Of a DNA stretch of 64,000 nt, positions 1 through 10,362 are shown piece by piece. Positions within the stretch are counted from its first letter, which is position 1; every line of letters starts with the position of its first letter. The notes below the pieces were generated by a model. That model was given only the letters and a program-made list of their open reading frames with translations. It was not told the DNA's origin and made no database searches. Position numbers and translations under genes: made by a program. The stretch comes from Pezicula radicicola (taxonomy: Eukaryota; Ascomycota; Leotiomycetes; Helotiales; Dermateaceae), in contig PDUO01000007.1 of the NCBI GenBank assembly GCA_003008705.1, forward strand, positions 774,123 through 838,122. The letters are read 5' to 3'.

Positions 1-1024
1 TTATAAGCGAGAGAACTTAGCTATTGCCTTCCCATCTGTCAACCATCTCAGATAATATTTCCTGTTTAAAATTGCAATGAAAACCCCAATTAAATGAGTT
101 TTGGAAATGATATATAATAATTTGTGTGTATCGATCAACACAATTTGTGCGCTAGTATACAAGCCGGGCTCGATTGTCGGAACTACAACAGCTCTTGCCT
201 TTCTATGTTGCCCTAAGGGCATTATCAACACGACTACAACTTGCAAAGCAGAAAGACTTAGTATTTAATAACTTTTATTTAATACACACTTGTAGCCCCG
301 AAAATCGAAAAGAATTAAATAGCTTAAAAATTCATAGATAAAAATATTCACAAGTTAAATCTACAATTTTACACATAACATAAAACCGCACTAAGGGCCC
401 ACAAAACTGCCTGATTATTGAAAAGTTTGCTAGTTGGTTGATTTTCTACTTAGAACTAATATAGTGCGATTAGAAAGAGTCACCCAGCGACTAGAATGGT
501 AGAGAGGATCCTATAAGCGCTAAGTTGACTGAATGACTATGTTGAACAAATACGGAAATAGTCATGTGACTATGTTTGCCCTGTTTGCTGCACTAAGCAA
601 CACCTTCAGCTACTCGTAGAGCTCTTTTTTTTAGCTATTGTTCGGACTTTTAGTGTTAAGTAGTTACACGTATTGTCTTGGGCAGTAAGCACACAGTTGA
701 AAACTTTATCTAACACGTGAGTGCGAAAACAATCAATGACTGGAGATTGAACGTTATCGAAGAAGTTCTTTTCTCTCTTCTTTTTCTCTTCTTTGAAGGC
801 TATGTAGTTAAATAAATCTCCGAGCTTTGAATTTTATCAGTACTGTAGACTCACAACAACAGGTTAACCAAGCTAAAATTAAACCACGGTCAATTCCCCT
901 CCCCACACGAAAAGCAAACAAACGCTCTAAAATAATATTATTCAGCCACTTTCCTGGTGGTGAAGCAGCAAAATATATACCATTAAATATTTCCACTTCC
1001 TGTCCTCTCTTTCATCTGTGGTAC
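1..1024. other. AT-rich spacer, no gene seen
   Basis: No reading frame here has coding character; the frames are short and full of stops. Long A/T runs suggest old degraded intergenic DNA. Confidence 0.6.
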
Positions 1025-1150
1025 TAATTGGTTTACAAGGGATTGTTTTGAGCAGCTATCTATTTAGACAAAAGAGATGGACTTGAATAGCTCACTTGAT
1101 TTAGGAAACATGCTTAACTTGGGCAACCCATTTCCCCTACTTAAAATTGT
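1025..1150. mobile_element. Relic of a small inverted-repeat element (family C)
   Basis: This stretch aligns by eye with the better copy at 21478-21631. It shares an AATTGG-T-TTA-AA left end, a GAGC/GTAGCTAT block, and the internal block around CACTTGATTTAG. The right end is eroded. It has no coding capacity, as expected of a MITE-like relic. Assignment rests on visual alignment only. Confidence 0.4.
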
Positions 1151-1787
1151 GGCACCTAAGGTAATTAAATTAGTTACAACTAGAACTTAAGTTGTGATAC
1201 CTAAGGCCATTGAATTTAATGTCTACTTTGATTGATGTTAGATAGCTAGAAACTTTTGCTATTGAGTATAAAATGAATGGCAAAAAGGCAAAAACATACA
1301 ACAGCAGGTATTCGCTGATGGTCACCCACCCAACTACTAATCTACCGATCTGAGGCTTATGTATGGCAGAGCGGACGGGATGCCCAGTTCTCATCAGTCT
1401 ATGATCGTATGTGACAGTATTTCATATATTTCAATTAATATAGGCTTATTTTTAGATACTTAGCACCGCTAAAATGACTAATTTTAGACTATCACTCCAG
1501 AAGCAGGATGAAGTATCAAACTTTCATATTGCCGACAAGCAAAGACGTTCGGTATGTTTTTTGAAGCAAGATCTTATAGTCTGAAAGGTGATTGGGGCGG
1601 AGAGGTATATTTCAATGTGAGTTACAGATGACTAGATATTGCTACTCTTCGTCGACAAGCACACGGATACAATAAATGCTTGAGGTTGTTTTCTCTCATT
1701 ACTCACTTCTACATCACCTTGTTTTACATTTAGTTTTAATTTTAATCCTTGGTTCTTACTGACACGCTCGCTATCTGCACTATGCCA
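1151..1787. other. Spacer, no gene seen
   Basis: No convincing open frame, RNA gene or repeat was recognised. A marked shift to a pyrimidine-rich plus strand begins near the right edge. Confidence 0.5.
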
Positions 1788-1831
1788 ATATCACAAACCT
1801 CCCAACCACCACCCAAACAAAAGCTTGACCT

Positions 1832-2458
1832 TCAAATAAACCTCCCATCATCGCCCCTCTTCCTCCCCCCAACGCCCTTCCCACTATTCCCACCCTTCAT
1901 CTCACCCCCTTTCTTCCCACTCTCACTCTTTCCACTCTTCCCATTACCCTTTCCCCTCCTACTCCCCTTCTCCCTCCTCCTCCTCTGCACAACCTCCCAC
2001 TCCCCCCTCTCCCAAAAATTAACCCACCCCCCACACCTATCCTCCACATAAGCCGTCTCCTCCCTAAAAACCTTCTTCTGATCCTCCAAAGAAACAGCCG
2101 GTTCCCCAATACTTAATTCCGGTATATCTATCAGAATGTCATCTTTTCGAAATGGTGTTAGTGCGAATGAATATGGTGTTCTTTGGTAAAGGCGGTTGGT
2201 TCGTGGTTTATGAGGTGTGTGTAGAGATTGGTGGGGTTGGTTTGTGCTGGAGGAACGGGTTCTTCTCTGTGTGTTTTGGGGAGGTGGTTGTTGGTTGAGA
2301 GGGTTTGGATGTGTTGGGTTGTTGGTGGTTGGGTTTGTGACCTTGCGGCGAGGTTGTGGGAAGTTTATTGGTCGTTGTGGGTGTATTGGTTGGTCTGTGT
2401 TGGGTTGAGGATTTGTTGTGGTTCCCTGAGTAGGGTAGGGGGTTGGTGGATGCTTCAT
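1832..2458 (-). CDS. Low-complexity hypothetical protein (208 aa)
   Basis: A single-exon minus-strand frame starts at an ATG at 2458-2456. The product has three parts: an N-terminal half dominated by Pro, Thr, Asn and Gln; a normal-looking central segment (about residues 90-150) rich in acidic and aromatic residues, including RTPYSFALTPFRKDD and WVNFWERGEWEVV; and a Gly/Lys/Arg-rich tail. The central segment is what makes a real gene plausible, since the flanking parts could be by-products of the strong base skew. I recognise no domain and assign no function. Alternatives are an older gene whose ends were altered by simple-sequence expansion, or chance coding in skewed DNA. Confidence 0.4.
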   Translation of the reverse strand: MKHPPTPYPTQGTTTNPQPNTDQPIHPQRPINFPQPRRKVTNPTTNNPTHPNPLNQQPPPQNTQRRTRSSSTNQPHQSLHTPHKPRTNRLYQRTPYSFALTPFRKDDILIDIPELSIGEPAVSLEDQKKVFREETAYVEDRCGGWVNFWERGEWEVVQRRRREKGSRRGKGNGKSGKSESGKKGGEMKGGNSGKGVGGRKRGDDGRFI

Positions 2459-2653
2459 CGTGAGTAATAGGGTAAGTATAAGGCTGGTAAATGCTGCGGC
2501 TTGTGGCTTGCTTCCTGTCTAATATTCCTTGCGTAGGTAGGATAATATATCGGTTCTGAGGAAAGAAGTTATGTTTGTGATGAGATACAGAAAGGGTTAC
2601 CACTGTAAGCTTTAAGACTGAAATTCGCCAAACCAGGGCAAATTGAGACATTG

Positions 2654-2787
2654 CCATCATAACCCATTGCGGAGGGTGCACTAGTAAGTTCGGCAGCAAC
2701 GATGCATTACTACTTTTTCGCCATCATAACCCATTGCGGAGGGTGCACTAGTAAGTTCGGCAGCAACGATGCATTACTACTTTTTCG
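2654..2787. repeat. Exact 67-bp tandem duplication (2 copies)
   Basis: Bases 2654-2720 are repeated without mismatch at 2721-2787. Both copies start CCATCATAACCC and end CTACTTTTTCG. The identity implies a very recent duplication or an assembly artefact. Confidence 0.9.
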
Positions 2788-3754
2788 CTTGCGTAGCTAA
2801 CATGATGGCATTGAAGAGAAGCCAGTCTCAAAAACCAAAAAAAAAAGGAATCACAATTAGCAAAAAGTTCGAGCTTTCCCACTGGGGCAATCTCTACATC
2901 TTTCTTTCTGTGAGACTCCGAAATGTATCTTACTGAACACCAGCTACTTCGAAATGCGCTTTATTTCATTCTCTTAACAATACTTCGAGACGTACCGTAC
3001 TGAATTCTTTACTGCTGACTTCGAAACGTGCTTTTATTGAGGAGGTGTGACATGACCAACTGAGCTAAAGGGCGAGCTACAGGTGCTGACTCTCGGTTTG
3101 GCGACATGGAAATTCTGCTTAACTGAATCTTTAAACCACGTCGGACTAGTTTCCAGGTTGCTTGGTGCAAGAACCACGTGATTAGTATAGGACCTCCGGG
3201 TTATTATTTGATGTGTTTTGTACAACTGATTAGTGGTTTGATTATATATTTAGTAACGATTTTCCAAAAGTAGTGAAGGTTGTAATAAGTAGATAAACAG
3301 TCTTGTATGGTGTTGGTATTGAGTAAAATGTTAGTGAGCGAATTTGTTAACAATGAGGAAGGCACTGATCGCTTGAGTATATCTTGGTGGGCAGGCTTGA
3401 TTAACACAGGAGAGAATAGAAAGTGGGTAGAGAAAAAGAGAAGATAATACAATTATTTTTCTGGCTTTTGTATTGGTGTGCTGTGCGCATTGTCGTCGTC
3501 TATATGTTTAATTTGGACCAAATACCTTAAAGCAAGATAAAAGAATACGAAGAGATTTGACCAGTAACGCAGAGGCTGCTGGTACTTTCTCATTGAGCAT
3601 CCTAACTTTACGAATTAGGTAAGTTCGAAGCCATGGTACTTTGGTAACATGAACTACTTTCGAGGTAGGCACGACAGAAGTTTGAGTAATGTAACCAAAT
3701 ACTATTCAAAGCCGAACATTCATCTTCTACACATCATCACCATCAACATCCAAT
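2788..3754. other. Spacer, no gene seen
   Basis: Short frames only; nothing resembles a known protein. The last 150 bases probably carry the promoter and leader of the gene starting at 3755, where the run before the ATG is rich in CATCA/CAACATC, a common fungal leader texture. Confidence 0.5.
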
Positions 3755-4741
3755 ATGGCTCCCGCCATGTCATATACAGCCCGTCCATCCACGACAACTC
3801 CAGTTTGCGTTCCTTCCATAACAAGAGGGCCCTCAAGTATATACCCAATCGAACCAGCCAAGAACCTCGACAACAGTGCAGTTAAGACAAAGATAATAAT
3901 CCTCTGTGTCCTCATTTTCGTCATCGCCTTGCTCCTTGCAACGACTATATGCCTTCATTGCGGCAGAGATCGTCGAAAATGTTGCGTCAGGAAGAGGCCA
4001 GGACGCCCAGAAAACCCGCTGTTAAAAATTAAGAGAGGAAAGAAGAAGAAAAGGACTTGTTTGAAGAGGAGCCCGGTTCCCGATCATAGATGTTCTCATA
4101 ACGAAGGTAACGGTAAGTTATTCTCCGGTGATGTCACTGATACCAACTGAACTTTTCTTTGGTAAGAATCAGTTCCATTTATCGACAAGTTGCGGGGTTA
4201 CATGAGGAATATATGGCTGTTCCTATGTTGTGGACCTACGGTAGAAAACCCCAATCGGAGGCCGAAGCCCGTGGAACAAACAGTCATTTCATACGGGCTA
4301 CCAACACCTCCATCATCACCGTGCAGCGTCTGCGCCCAAAGTCAGGCAAACGCCGTCTTCCCCAGGGAGCATACATGCCCTGATCCAATTCGACCTCAGA
4401 CTCCTAGTGGGGGAAACCAAGACCCAGATATCCCCGACTCGAGTCCGCACACTGTCGAAATGGAACGTCTCCAGCAGATAGAACGCGGACTTGGAGACTT
4501 ATTTCGTACGTACGTTACGCCGAAGAAGGGTCATATTATGAAGCCAGAACGGGCAAGGTTGGGTGGATTGGATGGATTGGATGGATATGTGGATGCGCCT
4601 CCGCCTCAGCCTCGGCCTCTATTGGCGATGTTGATGGTGCGGTCCTCAGATGAGACAAAAAAGACAAAGAATGGAAAGGGAGAGACGAAGTTAATTGTAT
4701 TTGGGCTGGATGGCGTACTTCCCGCTCGGGCGTCACTATGA
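3755..4741 (+). CDS. Single-span membrane protein, function unknown
   Basis: Two exons (3755-4112 and 4167-4741) give about 310 residues. The donor is GTAAGT at 4113. Acceptors at 4166 or 4172 both keep frame, differing by two residues. Residues about 1-45 are Ser/Thr/Pro-rich, followed by one strongly hydrophobic span (IIILCVLIFVIALLLATTIC) and then a Cys/Arg/Lys-rich segment (CGRDRRKCC, KRGKKKKR). This suggests a short outside domain and a basic cytoplasmic tail by the positive-inside rule. No signal peptide or known domain was recognised. The second exon contains a short repeat (GGLDGLDGYVD) and a Pro-rich stretch. Proteins of this layout are common in mould genomes and mostly uncharacterised; no function is claimed. 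Confidence 0.6.
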
Positions 4742-5207
4742 GTTATTGTGGCATAAACTATGAACAGGGAGGGTAGGAATGAGTATCGCTTGGATATATA
4801 GTACCGACGAGACAGAAGAGGATCAGGCACGAAAGTCCCGGATTATGGGCGTCGAAGAATAGAGAAATCATAGAACTAAATCCGCTGCTCCGTTTGAAGG
4901 CTATCCTTGTGCTGAACTTTTGAGAGCAAGAGCTGCGATTATCCTTCGTTTCATCTTAGCTTGACTTGCCTTTTCTAATGTGGAGATTCGGGTGGGACAG
5001 TATATACTTTGAGCTGTCTCTGAATGCAAGCTGAGCCCTCTGTAGTTGCTGTCCACGGCTCTCTCTGTCTCCGAATATCGACTTGGTTTGAGTAAATTTG
5101 AGGATCTCGAAATGAGCGTGATATGGTTTATGATCAGAAATCCTACTTGGTTACCACAAGTTGCCGACAGGCATCAAGCCTTATCAGGAGTATTAAATGG
5201 GAGAATA
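4742..5207. other. Spacer between convergent genes
   Basis: This lies between the end of the plus-strand gene at 4741 and the end of the minus-strand gene at 5208. It presumably holds both 3' ends. No gene seen. Confidence 0.5.
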
Positions 5208-6232
5208 TCACCACCATCTTTCAAAAAGAACATGTCTGGGATCCATGCCCTCGGCTTGCTGAATCTCTTCAACCAACTGATCTGTCATCGTTGGAACGCC
5301 ACACACGTAGCACACGGTGCTCTTCCTTTCATTCACAGGACCAAGAGCATCCATAACCTCATCAATCGCGATTCGACCGCGAGTTATCTTCAAATCCTCG
5401 CCATTGACGGCCAAGTGATTCTCTTTCTCGATGGAGGCTTTGCTTGACCCAGTAAGATGCAGCCGTAGCCATCCCTTCCCAAGAACACCATTAAAGCCAC
5501 ACAAGCGCTCCAGAAACAATATTTCCTCTGGTCGTCCAGGAGGATCTAATTCTTTCACAGAGTAAAAGAATGTGACTTCGAACGTCTTATCTTTCTCAGG
5601 AATTTCCACAATACTACTCAGCATAGACATCAATGGATTAATGCCCACACCACCTGCCACCATCACAACCCTCTTCACCCCTTCCTTACCCCCATAAAAC
5701 TTCTGAGGAGGCCACACAAAACTTCCACCAACTCTAAGGAGTAGCGGCGTATTTAGGATCTCAGATGCGGGACGCCACAGGAAGGCGGCCGCTGGATTAT
5801 CTGGTGAGGCTTGGATGGCAAGTTCCACGTACCGTGGAGATGATTTCTCCAAGCTGGAAGCTGCGTTGGCTTGGGGCAATGATTTCGAAGGAGGTGAAGT
5901 TATCGTGAAACCGCCCGGTTTGGGGAGGTTTGGGATATGTACGTCGAGCCATTGGCCTGGAAGGAACTTAATTGCTGGTTCTCCTGTAGCACTTTGCAAT
6001 TTCAATAAACGGATAGTGTCATTGACTTGATCAATTCTACTTAGGGTCACACGATGTAGTGACTACTATCTGAGTTAGTGCAACTGCGTTTCGTGAGATA
6101 AGGAGAGTGGAACGAGACTGGATCACGGGGTTCCTCTGCTGTTCTCTCTATGTGGCTTAAGTTCGCTCTTGGTATTGGAGTTGTTGTCATTCTGCGTAGA
6201 TTTTGGAGTACGAGTCGTTTCGTTGGTCTCAT
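5208..6232 (-). CDS. OXNAD1-like FAD/NAD(P)-binding oxidoreductase
   Basis: The product is a ferredoxin-reductase-type flavoprotein of about 322 residues. Exon 1 is 6232-6119 and exon 2 is 6062-5208; the 56-bp intron has an unusual GTCTCG donor but a good CTAAC branch site and TAG acceptor, and this joint restores the family's conserved run into VTLSRIDQVND. Visible motifs are PGQWLDVHIP and GGFTITSPPS (flavin-binding barrel), then GGVGINPLMSML and CGVPTMTDQLVE (nucleotide-binding lobe and C-terminal loop). The first 20 residues are basic and lack acids, so mitochondrial import is plausible. The human relative OXNAD1 is a poorly characterised mitochondrial-type protein; the substrate here is unknown. 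Confidence 0.85.
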
Positions 6233-6332
6233 TGGGTGAAGTGGGTTGATGGTTATTGTGATGGGGAGATAGAAGATGTGGAGGTGACGTTTGAGTCAGG
6301 TTGAAGAGGCGGCCGCAGTCCTCACTAGCTTA

Positions 6333-6585
6333 CGAAGGTCACGGCAAAACCTGGAAAGTATAGAGGCTATAGGCGGTTATAGGGATGTCGCGACAACTTA
6401 TAGCGCATAAGAGCCTATAACCAGCCCCTGTTCTACCCGATCTATAGAACGTAGTATGCAGATTATAGCGTGCTTAGGCAGGGCAAAAGAGGACTAGGTT
6501 GCTCACACCTCTGTAACCTGTTGCTGTAGTATTAGTCATTAACCGCCTAAAGGTCCTGTTTCCAAACTTTTTGCCGTGACCTCCG
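6333..6585. mobile_element. MITE with ~27-bp inverted ends and TA duplication (family A)
   Basis: The left end begins CGAAGGTCACGGCAAAA and the right end, read on the other strand, begins CGGAGGTCACGGCAAAAAG. The pairing continues to GGAAA with one mismatch and a 2-base gap. TA flanks both sides (6331-6332 and 6586-6587), as in Tc1/mariner-type insertions. The 253-bp body holds several short palindromes around CTATAA and no open frame. It sits between two conserved genes without disrupting either. Confidence 0.75.
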
Positions 6586-6883
6586 TACTCCGTAAAGGAT
6601 CACCAATCCTTAGCAGGGGAATAGGGAAGCTGGACTCAAGTGGTACAGGGAACCATCTCATCTAAGCACGAATATACTGGTGGGGTCCTCTAACATAACT
6701 GCAAAAAAGTGCAGCGTTGTACTTTGATATCAACATCTCGAAAAAAAATTGTTTATTGACGCTAAAAGGACGTGATTATCTGCTACTGATCCAGTTCATG
6801 AGTGTCTACACCACCCTATGAATCTATGGCCCTCACAGATTTCTTTCCATCGCCGACTCCGGACGGTTTCATATGCTTTTTAT

Positions 6884-9578
6884 TTACCTTGGCTCCGACC
6901 AGTCTACCTGATCCGTCACTTGACCCGCTGACGGATGTATGTACGAAATTTTGAGACGCAAACGCAGCGGTGGCTGTAGAAGTTAGTGCTTGAGCCAAAT
7001 GTTATTGACGAGTTACGTACCCCTTTACTACCCGTGATCCTCATACTTTGAGTAGCCTCGGAACCAGGTCCGAGATCGGCGCTCGAAATAGCGTTGAGCT
7101 GCAGCTTCTGGGTCTTGGGGACTGCAGCTTGCAAGCCAACACTGGACAATGACTGATGCATTGAAGTGCTTTTGAAGCGCGCAAGAACTTGAATTATGCC
7201 TTCCGCATTTCTTTGCAGTTGCAGAGTCACATTGAGATCGTTCTTGTCGTAGCAAGGATGAGTTGGAATGCTTGGTGCGCTTGCTTGTGGTGGAGGAGAG
7301 GACATGCCAGAGAATAAGTCGTTTGAAGGAGCAGCTGCAGGTGCCACAGCTTGGGAGGGACCAGAATTTCCGAATAGATCCATGATGGAACTCATGTTAG
7401 ATTGTTGAGGGTTAGGAGCAGTAGTTTGTGGCGACGAGGCGCCGCCGAGAATATCTGCAAGAAGGTCTGTATTCTGGGACCCATTAGTACCACTGATGTC
7501 TGCAGCCGGCGAGTCACCCATGAGGTCGAATAGCAGATCCTGTTCCGCAGGCTTGATTTGCTTCGACTTCCGATTAGCCGTTTTGTTAGGCTTTTTGGTA
7601 GCTTCACCAAGTACTCTCGATTCTTCTTTGATTTGAGGCGGAGGCATCTTCTCCAAGACACCCTTTCTGATTGCATCATACCCAAATAAGTTTCCGTACT
7701 CAACAGCTCGTTGTTGCACCTCGACATCAAGACTGGCCGAATTGTTTTGTAATATCCTCCTAACTCGGTCAATTTGCGCGGGCTCGGTAAGGCGAGTGGT
7801 AAGCTTCATCACAGAGGTAATGATGTACTCGGTCACGATCTGTGTCGCATAGCTGCTGTTTAGAATGCTCGAGAACAGGTCGACAACTTCGTTCTCCTTG
7901 ACCTCCTGAACAAGCTCTTCTTCCTCATACTGACCACCACGAAGCAGAGCGTCGCCAAATTCGCCAATACACCAAGCACCAGCCAATGTGAGACTTTCTT
8001 GTGTGATGTCCTTCTTCAGATTGGCATATAACTTTTGAACAGCGTATGTCTGCAATTCAGGAGTAGTAGCAATAAGTCGGATAAAGGATGACAATATTTG
8101 TTCCTTGACGTAGTTACCAGCAAGAGACAATACTCTCAGCATGGTGTCAATGTGCCATCGCTTGTTGGGAGAGAACCTATCCGCTGCGACACCGATTTGA
8201 GAAGTCATGATTGGCTTGAATTCATTGTCCGCTACCTCCAAGAACGCAAGAAGCTCCCGAATCAGAACTCTCACATTGCTTTCGTTAATGAGGGTAAAAC
8301 TGAGGTCTAGAGCTCGCCTCCTGATGGAAATGTCTGGATCTCGAAGACATTCAAGAATTGTATTTCGGTGCCGTTGGACAGCGTTCGGCTCAACGGCAAC
8401 AACTTTGATGAGGGTGTTCAAAGCAACATAGCGGATGTTGTTGTCCCGATTTGAAAGGAATTTGCCCAAAATGTTGACACCGAGTACTCGCAAGCCGGAG
8501 TCAGCTTCAATATCAAGGATCGTCAGGACAGCCTCGTAAAGAATGGAGTTGCCAACATTCTTGCTTGAATCCGTATTCGTAGCGACTTGGGCCAAGATAT
8601 CGTTGATTTGTTCGCTCGTCTCTGGATCGCCTCGGCCGAGGACTCGTAACAACTGTAGTATCTTCACCTGCAGAAAAGGATCCGTAACACCTGTCACATC
8701 ATGTTCTGGCGCATATCCCGAGCTGGCTAGTCCTTTCAAGGTTCGTACCAAACCTCCACTAAATGGCCTAAACTTTTCGACAATGCCCTCTTCGCCGCCT
8801 TCAGCCTCGTCAGCCTCGCATAGGTTTATGACCAATGTTAAGCCGCAGAGTAAGACGCCATGGTTCCTGTCAGACAACAGTGTGGCGGCCTTCTCTAAAA
8901 AGTGCTCTTGTAAGTCTGGAACTTTTCTACATATTCGCATAGCGCACAAGGCTGCTTTCCGTCGGATATAGGGGTTAGCAGTGGACAATAGTGTCTCGAT
9001 TTCGGGGAAGAGATCTCTTGACATTTCGACGGAGGCAATATTTCCTAGTGTGCATAGCGCAAGTCCACAAATATACTGATTAGAGTGATTGAGATCGCTG
9101 AACCATAATGTCAGTTAGACTTCTGTCGAACATGGTATTTGCAACATACTTCTTCAATGAGTTTGTGACCAGTGTCAGGACCTCCTGATTCTCATCCAGC
9201 AATAACATAGTCCCCAAATAACCCAATCTCTTGTCTGCAAAGCGGGGTGAAGCCAGGAGCTTAAGACATTCTATCTGGCCAAAATGGGTTCGTTCGCCGA
9301 GGGTAAAAAGGTAGAGAAGCTTTGCAACATTGTTGCGTCTGTACAACGATTAGTTCCTGTTGTGGGCAAAGTAGTAGTAGAGATGTTCTACCTGACATTG
9401 GAGTCCCCGCTCTCTTCCCTAAAACTAGCTCTTATCGCAGCACTTTCCTTCTGCACAACTGCCCGCTCATCTGCAATCGTTTTGGAGGCTCGCACATTAC
9501 GGATGAATTGTTTTACTACGCTCTCAGCTACTGGCAGTAAATTGAGGGGTATAGTATTGTGGGCTTACAGGAACTCAT
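6884..9578 (-). CDS. apl4: AP-1 clathrin adaptor complex subunit gamma
   Basis: This is the large gamma-adaptin subunit of AP-1, which recruits clathrin to trans-Golgi and endosomal membranes. Five exons (9578-9569, 9515-9392, 9338-9150, 9097-7021, 6973-6884) give 829 residues with every junction in frame. The 10-base first exon encodes MSS plus part of a Leu. The N-terminal start ([19 protein letters not shown]) and [16 protein letters not shown] are diagnostic of gamma-adaptin. An armadillo-like trunk spans about residues 20-570, followed by a Ser/Pro/Gln-rich hinge with clathrin- and accessory-binding style motifs ([23 protein letters not shown]). A C-terminal ear ends in VDWSEPR, encoded partly by the last exon. 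The length is typical of the family and the gene looks intact. Confidence 0.97.
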
Positions 9579-10362
9579 TCTGGCGCAAGCAAGGCCCGCA
9601 ATGGGCCAAACGTAAGGGGTTGACCAGCTCTATTAGAGGAGCTCTATGTGCAATACCTCGTAGAAAAGGTAGGTGCACTGTAGGTCGAGGAGGCGTGATG
9701 AACGTTGGCTTTGGAAATTGTTTGGGCGCGTTGGCTTAGAGGCCACAACGTTCGTTCAATCGCCGCCTCGTGCTTCCCCCAAGTTCATGATGACTAAGCC
9801 GACTCAAGCCTAACGCGGGTACCTTCGTACTCCGTAAGGTAAGGTAAGGTCAGGTAAGGAACTCTACGAGCAGACACACAAGGCAGCATGCACAAATTCT
9901 AATAATGCAGATGTCAACAAGATTATCTACCGAGCGGATCTACTGTAAGTAAATTGAGAAGAGCCAAACCTGGAAGTGACAGCACCGAAAATAGAAGCTA
10001 TGTACCGTATACAGAATTGCTTGCTCATTTGCCAAGATATTGCGAGTACTTCGTACTTCGTACTTAAGCTCAAAAGCTTGATACGCCGCTTTTCCCACCG
10101 TTTCCTGTCGCGTTTTGACCCCTATGTGGCTGTGCAGCAAGCTTTGTGGCAGAAAGTATCTCAGCGTTGAAAGCTACTCCTCAATTATGAGCGTCTTTCA
10201 ATCCCTATTACATCTCAAATGCTAAGTAATTCAAGCTTCATTTCTGTCTAAAACACCTCCGAAGTTCCAACAAAGCCCCCATGGTTTCTGGTTAGGTGCA
10301 CCGTATCTGGCCAACCACCTCTTACTCTGTATTTACAAACGCGCCACGTACAGCCTTCCAAT
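9579..10362. other. Divergent promoter region of adaptin and acyltransferase genes
   Basis: The two flanking genes point away from each other, so this carries both promoters. It contains a short GGTAA-type run near 9830-9860 and a CTTCGTA triplication near 10045-10065. No gene seen. Confidence 0.5.

Noticed and set aside
1749..2051. Plus-strand 100-codon frame rich in Pro/Leu/Phe
   Set aside because: It is a by-product of the pyrimidine-rich strand; the minus-strand frame has a more protein-like core.
8543..8971. Plus-strand 142-codon frame
   Set aside because: It is a shadow of the adaptin trunk on the other strand.
9284..9739. Plus-strand 151-codon frame
   Set aside because: It lies antisense to the 5' exons of the gamma-adaptin gene, which are certain.
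9831..9860. GGTAAGGTAAGG run as telomere-like sequence
   Set aside because: Too short, and the unit does not match the TTAGGG repeat of moulds.
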